Source of the DNA: Triglochin maritima
Taxonomy: Eukaryota > Streptophyta > Magnoliopsida > Alismatales > Juncaginaceae
Direction: 5' to 3'
NCBI GenBank assembly: GCA_963682175.1
Contig: OY821770.1
Location: 12,926,501 to 12,990,500 of the forward strand
Length of the DNA stretch: 64,000 nt
The first letter of the stretch is position 1. The number at the start of each line of letters is the position of its first letter. Position numbers and translations under genes: made by a program. The notes under the pieces were generated by a model. The model made no database searches, had not been told where the DNA came from, and worked only from the letters and a program-made list of their open reading frames with translations. This document shows, piece after piece, positions 57,851-64,000 of the stretch.

Positions 57851-60373
57851 ATGCCTAGGAGGCCAGGAAAAGAAACAGCGGACGCTCCGGACTACTCACA
57901 TCTGGTAAATTGTCATGTTTATTTTAATTAAATTTTAAATTTTTTTTGGCATAGGCGTCTTCGGGAGACGCCTCCCACGTAGGGGAGGCGTCTCCGTCAG
58001 ACGCCTCCCACGTAGGGCAGGCGTCTCCCGCAGACGCCCACGGATTTTTTTTAAATTTTTTAAAATTGATTATAAATTGTGATAAATTTAAAATAAATTG
58101 AATATTATGTTAATAATGAATTAAATTAGTTTAGTAAATCCTTTATTGATTAAAAGTTGTGATAATCACTAAATAAATTGATTATAATGTTAATAATTAG
58201 TTGTGTACGATTTTAGTAAAGGATTTTTGATTAATTGTGATAATTGCTAAATAAATCGATTATTAAGTTAATTATTTTAGTAAATCCATTAATAACAATT
58301 TATTTTTAAAATTTAATTAATAGTCATCGGGTTACCGTGGAGGAAAAGGGAAATCAATTCCCCCTGATGCGCGGTACGTAGTGTAGGAGACGAGTCAAGT
58401 CCTCGTCATCCACGTACACGTGGTATTTCTGCTTCAGTTAGGAGAGAGAGAGAGAGATATGTTACGTCGTCGTCAGACAGTTGGGGATTCTTTCGACGAC
58501 GATGATGATTCAGATGAGTCGAGGAGTCACGACGAGAGTGACGATGGGGGTCGGTATGACTTGGGGCCACAGGAGGAGGCGATACATCAGTCCGGTCGAG
58601 GACGGGGGCGACATTGTGGTCCTTTGGCTGAGTGGGTCATTAGGAAGGATCGAGGTGGCCGGTTTGTGACCGGTGATTCGAGTTCGTGCACTGCAGACGC
58701 CCGAGCTCAGAAGAAGAGGAGTGAGGACGACTCTTGGATCGTCACAGATATTATGCCCGGTGGTCCTCTAAATGGCAGCGTCATTCCTAGTTTCGGAGGC
58801 CACATCGTCAGACGCATCTGGGATGGCGAGGATCGGAAGGTCTTGAAGTGCCATAATCGGCACAGAGCTTGTACGACATTGTAGGCATGGCGTTCGGTGA
58901 TGACTGATGATATGACGGCGACCGTCAGTGACAGTGAATTGGGTCACTTGCCGCACAGCATGTTTTCCTGCATCGACATGCCGTTGATTTCAGCTTTCAT
59001 GGAGCGGTGGCAGCCTGACACCAACACTTTCCACTTGCCGTTCGGAGAGATGACGATCATGTTGCATGACGTCTTTCTGATTCTGCACATTCCCGTTGAG
59101 GGTCCTATGATCAGTGAGCAGGCGCCGACATCTGAGCTGAAGTTATATGTATCTGAGTTGCTGGGTCTCAGCCTGGATGGTCTTGGGCGGGATAGCTCAT
59201 TTTGGAGTGGCGGTGGTGTTAGTATCGATGTTGTCGACGAGTGTTGCAGACGGGGGCGACCACCACGGACTGAGGATACGCAGATGACTGATTGCCTCTT
59301 CTTACTGCTAGGTTGCGGCTTGTTTGTCGACAAGAGCGGGTCCAGAGTCAGACCACGCGACCTACTGGAGGCGAGGGAGCCAGATACCATTGGTCAGAAC
59401 TCGTGGGGGTCCGCGACGTTGGCATATATGTATCGACAGCTAGGTATATCGAGTCGTGCTGATTGTTCTGGGATTACGGGTTGTCTCACACTGCTGCAGG
59501 CTTGGATTTATGAGTATTTTTCTGCTTTCCACCCACATCGGGAGCGGAAGATTATTCGCGTATGTGGGTTGTCCGGGCTAAGGATAAGAGCGAGGGTCGA
59601 ATTCTTTCTATTCGTAGATGGCTAGATCAGATGACTGCATCGCAGGTATATAATGTATATATCATTCACGTTTATTTAAATTTTAACTTTATTATTATTA
59701 ACGTATAAACGTTTAGGTGGAGTGGTTGTTGTATGGTCCCGAGCCTGCTGTAGCTGTGCCGAGGACTACATTTATGGGTGTTATTCGTTATAGGAATATC
59801 ACAGAGCCTTATTTACCTGATCGTGTGTTACGTCAGTTAGGTTACGTTCAGGTGATCCCGGTTGACATCCCGACGCCCGAGCATGCAGTACGGTCTGCGA
59901 CTGCGACGACGTACGACGTCAGGCATAGCGCTTCGTTCGCGGAATCGATTTGGAGGACATTTCCGAGAGTAGGACGATTTCACCTGGACGATCTGAGTCG
60001 TAGCCGCGACCCCTCCAATTGTGATGTAGAATATTTGTTGTGGTTCGGTAGGTGCTCACATCCACTTATTGTACGCGGTATCATTCCGCGTCCGGATAGA
60101 CCACTGGATAGGACATGTGCCGATGCGGTAAGTTTATCTAATTATATTTGTGATTGTAATGTATATTTTGTTGTTATTGTTAATGTACGCTAATTTTTAT
60201 TTTACATACAGTGGATGAGTAGGGCGATACGGTGTACGCAGCCGTTCTTGCGACAGAGAGACAGGTTGCCGACCGAGGATACGAGACTTGCATGTACAGA
60301 TTGGGATCGCCTCATCGAGGATTGGAACAGCCAGTTGTGCATTTCGGACTACGATTCGGATGCTGAGCTGTAG
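57851..60373 (+). pseudogene. plant mobile domain (PMD) protein gene in MULE2
   Basis: Exons 57851-57904, 58324-59645, 59717-60127 and 60212-60373 match the MULE1 gene exactly in position of introns; exons 1, 3 and 4 have the same lengths (54, 411, 162 bp). Exon 2 is 1322 rather than 1338 bp and is frameshifted near 58450 (expanded GAGA run). It has TAG in place of Gln after RACTTL (58882-58884), and a further shift near 59555. The TGA after AWR that kills MULE1 is not present here (TTC/TCG). PMD motifs: MPLISAFMERWQPDTNTFHL, LLYGPEPAVAVP and the C-terminal DWDRLIEDWNSQL. The role is as for the MULE1 gene. Confidence 0.85.
57952..58043. repeat. GC-rich palindromic block in the PMD intron (MULE2 left)
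   Basis: Inverted units AGGCGTCTTCGGGAGACGCC, CCCACGTAGGGGAGGCGTC and AGGCGTCTCCCGCAGACGCC in intron 1, 247-339 bp from the element end. Confidence 0.88.
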
Positions 60374-60657
60374 TTGACTTGCTTTTACTATCGTTTGTTA
60401 TATTTTGCACTGTTACTACATTTGTTGGTATTTGCTTATGCTTATTTGTGTACTCTTATTATTTATTTCTTACGAACATATCTTCTATGTATTTCTTTGA
60501 CTATCGTATCTTTAAAATTTATTTGTCACGAAAATATCTTCAACTTATTTCTTTAGATATCATATAATACTTAAATTTAAAATATGGTAAAAGAACAACA
60601 CGATATAAGTACAAATACATGATATATTATACATTACAAATGCATTACAAATTACAA

Positions 60658-62725
60658 TCAAAATGTACTACGTAACCGGTTCCAATACTCTATCCTACTT
60701 TCGTACTGATCCTCCCATCCAACAACACTCTCATCTCGCATTTGATACCATAAGGTCGCTATAGGAGGTACTGGGAAATTATCAGCTAATTCCAAACGAA
60801 TAAAATGTTTGTAACTCCCTAAATGAGCAATGACCAACTCTCTGACAGGCCTCGTCGTGGCAGATGGACTCTCCCAAGGTAGCACAATAAGACACGGGAA
60901 CAACGAACCATTTGTTCCCATTGCGAAATACATGACCGCACACTTGTAAAAATTAGCAATAGGAAACAAGTCGGCCCAAACCTCCATATAATGATTCTCG
61001 CCACAAGCTCCCTCGCCCCAATCAATTCGTTGACGAGCCTCTACCACATTGCCGAAATAGACACTCTCATAAATAGGATGTGCACTTATCTCATTAGAAA
61101 ACGCACGACGGGCGTACGACTAGTTGTCTTGACCACCATGGAAGACATCGGCAACACATCGAAATCCACAGTTGTCATCAGCACGTACGTCATTCCACCT
61201 TTCTAGAAATGGTAAAATGATTCCTGGCAGTCTATCAACATATGGGAAGTTGTCCACGTCAATCCGTCCGGACAGTGTAAGATGGATAAATAATTCATTA
61301 AAACAATAAATTAGGAGATAACATATTCAACCCATCTAGATTACTGATATATATTAAATAAAAACAAAGATATCGTCATACCAGAAGATCTTGTGCCCGT
61401 GTTCACGGACGATCGAGACGAATTGGAAGACCGACCACGACCCCTGCTCCCACTACTGCCAGACCGACCACGACCTCGCTTAGCATACTCGAAGGCACTC
61501 GGGTCCCGACGTGTCAACTTTCCCCTAGGTCGACCTCGTACCTTAGTATTTTCTACGGGTTCTCCATAGTTCGACTGATCGGGGTGTAACTGTTCGTATA
61601 AAATACGAGAGGCACTACGAATTACTGTAGGGTCGCTCTCCGAAATCTCATCAACGAGCTTCCGAAAATGCTCGACGTCTTGTGCTGACTGATCTATAAA
61701 CTCTGACATCTGGACTCCTTCTCCAATAACAAGTGTTTTCCAGAATGGATGAATCTGCTCTAAATAAATTCCATCACCTGACGCAAAACACTCGTACATG
61801 GTACAAGCACAATGAATCACATGTGATGTCAGAAAAGCACACCCGCAACAATATTCAACTTCATCACTTAAGTCATGCATTCTCTTCAACTCCTGATTCA
61901 ATAACGACAAGCAATGATGCGAAACTCGGCCATTTATATGTTGAAACAAAGAACCTATGTAGTTTGTCACAATTCGACGTCTCGAATTTTCAAGAAAGTT
62001 CTGAATATTCGTCAGCTGCATTTCAATAGCCGAGTTCACGCAGTCGAAAAGAGTGTCGAGAGCGGCAGTCGATGTAGTGATTCACTCTTTCAGTGCCGAA
62101 TGTGCACTTTCCACCTTGCAGTTTGTAGTGTTGCCGCAATGAAGAACATTATTCGTCCAATTCAACACAAACTTTTCTTTATGCACCAACCACGTTTCTT
62201 CCACATACTCCGTGAGCATTTGCCAAGTCTTGAAAGAATCTTTCAGATTACGGACTGCTCTTTCATAATCCGTCTGTGAATTAGAAAGCATGACTTTCCT
62301 CCACTTTCCACGCCTGAAAGTCTCTGCAGACTGCTTGTCCTTGCCAAAAATGTGGTATGCATAGTTGTACACGTCTTTGTTGATATGCCAAGTGCATAGT
62401 AAATGAGCAGACTCAGGAAAACCTCTGTCACTGGTCGCATCAGACCCATCTCCCCGTACGTTATTATTGTAGTCGGGCTAACAATATCCAATAACAGATC
62501 TCGCAACCTCTCCAACACCCACCGGTAACTAGACTCGGTCTCATCCTGGAAAATCGCATATCCGACGAGGAAATTCATCTTTGTTGGAGTAACCCCAACC
62601 ATCTCAAACAAAGGCATCTTGTTCGTCTTATACCTCGAATCCATGCAGATTACGAATGGGTATGTACGCAACAACTGAACTGAAGTCAGATGTGCCAAAA
62701 ACGCGTGAGTGATGACATTAGTTTC
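60658..62725 (-). pseudogene. MULE2 transposase-OTU gene, broken and cut by LTR-H2
   Basis: Minus strand. Transposase exon 62725-61382 and OTU exon 61274-60658, as in MULE1. The frame begins inside the transposase (ETNVITHAFLAH). DDE parts: CMDSRYKTN, WHINKD-like LGISTKTC after a frameshift near 62400, and VESAHSALKE. The SWIM-like CGCAFLTSHVIHCAC is altered. The OTU site reads ADDNCGF, with Gly to Asp beside the nucleophile Cys, while the Arg codon lost in MULE1 is intact; a TAG replaces Trp in the following GGQDNW-type motif. The 3' splice acceptor is AC instead of AG at 61275-61276. Only one RGRGRSGSSGS unit is present against two in MULE1. Confidence 0.82.
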
Positions 62726-64000
62726 TGTAGGATTTTGTGTCCCCATGTATGTATGTATTTTAAAATTTTAGATATAACATACAAGATCGATTTCATATTT
62801 TCAACATTTTTATGTACATAATTTTGTGTTTTGTTCTAATATCATGTACCCTACATTTATTAAAATAAACCACAAAGATAGAATCATACTTAAAGGTTCT
62901 CTAAAACCTTTTTGAAGATTTGGAGTCGCGTAGCCCGTTGATTCGTCTACGGATTTGCCTCCGAGTGTTCAACAAACTCTAAACAAGATTAGAGAGAAAG
63001 GAGCTAGCCAATCAATCTCTAACAAGGTTTATAATCAAGCTAATTACCCATCTTTAAGCTCCTGAGATTCTTATCTCCAAAACTTAATTTTACTAAGAGA
63101 TTTTCGTGGCGATTAGGGAGAAACTAATGAGAGAAAGAATTTTGCATTAGTATTAAACAAGTAGGAGTAGGGGTCCTTTTATAGTCTCCCAAAACATCCT
63201 CATCAAGAGTTATTCTTTAGCCATGATCCCTTGTTTATTCTCTCCTAAATTAATCTCCAATTTCCACATAATCACCCACAAAAAAATGTTTTAATTAAAT
63301 CTAGAATTATTCCACCCATGATTTAATTAATCTCTTAATAATTCAGGCAAAATCGTTCTTATTCGCTAGACCGAGTATTATTCGGTCAACCAAACCATTC
63401 GGTTATAACACGTGTTCGGTGCACCGTGAGCTAGATGGTCGACCGAATCTTTATGAGAAAAACTCCCTGGAAGAATTCAGACGAACCACGTCTTGTAGTC
63501 GGTCTACCGTTGACGCACCAGAATCGCTCCTGGGACATAGTCATCGGATGACCGTGTCACCTTCGGTCTACCGAAAATACTACTTCTCGGTTGACCGTTT
63601 CCAATCGGTTAACCGAACCCGATTGTCCAGGCACTCTGGGCAATCTCGGTCAACCAATTGCGCTTACCCGTTCCTCATTCAGTTAACCGATCCGAAGATG
63701 CCCCGGTCGACCGAACCATGAACGGTTCACCGTGTTTGACCCCGATTTTGCCATTGTCAAATTTTGGATTTATTTCCAATAAAATTTGATCTTTTGGGGT
63801 TTTTAACAAATTCACATCCTATGTAATATTAAATTATTACACCCCATAATATATATACATCTCATATGAATTTATTATGATTCTAATTATGTTAATTCTC
63901 ATAACATAATGATTTTAATTAATTCACCACATGTGTCCTATTTTCTCATGAAACCCGACACAACATATGAACTTAAAATCAACCCTCTTGTTTCCCAGTT
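62726..64000 (-). mobile_element. LTR of the second family (LTR-H2), leaves the window
   Basis: On minus the end reads AAATCCTACA at 62726, identical to the end of LTR-H1, with GTTTC (62721-62725) as the left target copy. TATA box CTATAAAAGG near 63177; palindrome cluster upstream of it, then AATATTACATAGGATG and AACTGGGAAACAAGAGGG, which match 15998-16200. The start lies outside the window. Confidence 0.85.
63365..63735. repeat. CGGTCGACCG palindrome cluster in LTR-H2
   Basis: About 15 motifs, mostly decayed to GGTCAACC, GGTTAACC, GGTCTACC and GGTGCACC, so older or more methylated than LTR-H1. Confidence 0.82.

Larger units (their letters stand above)
57705..62725. mobile_element. Mutator-like element MULE2, inverted relative to MULE1, cut by LTR-H2
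   Basis: Left end GAATTGCTATTCGTCGC matches the MULE1 ends. PMD gene on plus, then OTU and transposase on minus. The transposase frame is interrupted at 62725 by insertion of LTR-H2, so the other end should lie beyond 64000. Confidence 0.88.

Overview
The window is nuclear DNA of a flowering plant, almost certainly a eudicot. The evidence is nested Ty3/gypsy, Ty1/copia, CACTA, Mutator-like (MULE), PIF/Harbinger and hAT-type elements, spliced genes with GT..AG introns, and one small gene for a secreted hevein-like chitin-binding peptide (5926-6186), which is the only convincing host gene. No rRNA, functional tRNA, CRISPR or bacterial-type feature was seen.

Layout. 1-4253: the end of a Ty3/gypsy chromovirus (3' LTR, polypurine tract, integrase-chromodomain, all on minus) abuts a broken PIF/Harbinger ORF1. 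4254-6350: intergenic DNA and the hevein-like gene. 6487-7389: a small CACTA derivative. 10452-11010, 19421-19966 and 30917-31462: three copies of a ~550-bp repeat. 11182-17174: a non-autonomous CACTA element (TSD ATA) with a Ulp1-like protease pseudogene and a nested 2.0-kb LTR. 17590-27413: a pile of solo LTRs in one copy of an ancient segmental duplication. 28960-30835: a decayed copia gag-integrase. 32270-34165: a solo LTR. 35451-43243: a complete copia element with both LTRs and TSD CTAGA, sitting in the second copy of the duplication, which continues to 44488. 45581-47719: a solo LTR. 48141-54242: a complete MULE carrying a transposase-OTU gene convergent with a plant mobile domain (PMD) gene. 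55206-57314: a solo LTR, followed by a hAT-like MITE. 57705-62725: a second, inverted copy of the MULE, cut by another LTR (62726-64000) that leaves the window.

The main unexplained signal is the 10-bp palindrome CGGTCGACCG and its half-variants GGTCGAAC/GTTCGACC. It is packed at 20-60 bp spacing into nine clusters, every one inside an LTR. Seven are in the chromovirus LTR family (A-G) and two are in a family I could not relate to it (H). In the A-G family the clusters lie between a constant splice-donor-like site (AAG|GTATGYC) and a constant downstream hairpin plus acceptor-like site, and are followed by a minisatellite that differs between LTR subgroups. The LTRs therefore look like a fixed frame with a hypervariable slot. 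A second notable system is the MULE. Its transposase is spliced to an OTU cysteine protease domain, it carries a PMD gene, and it has GC-rich palindromes in introns near its ends. Its two copies are disabled by different mutations, which implies that the family was recently intact.
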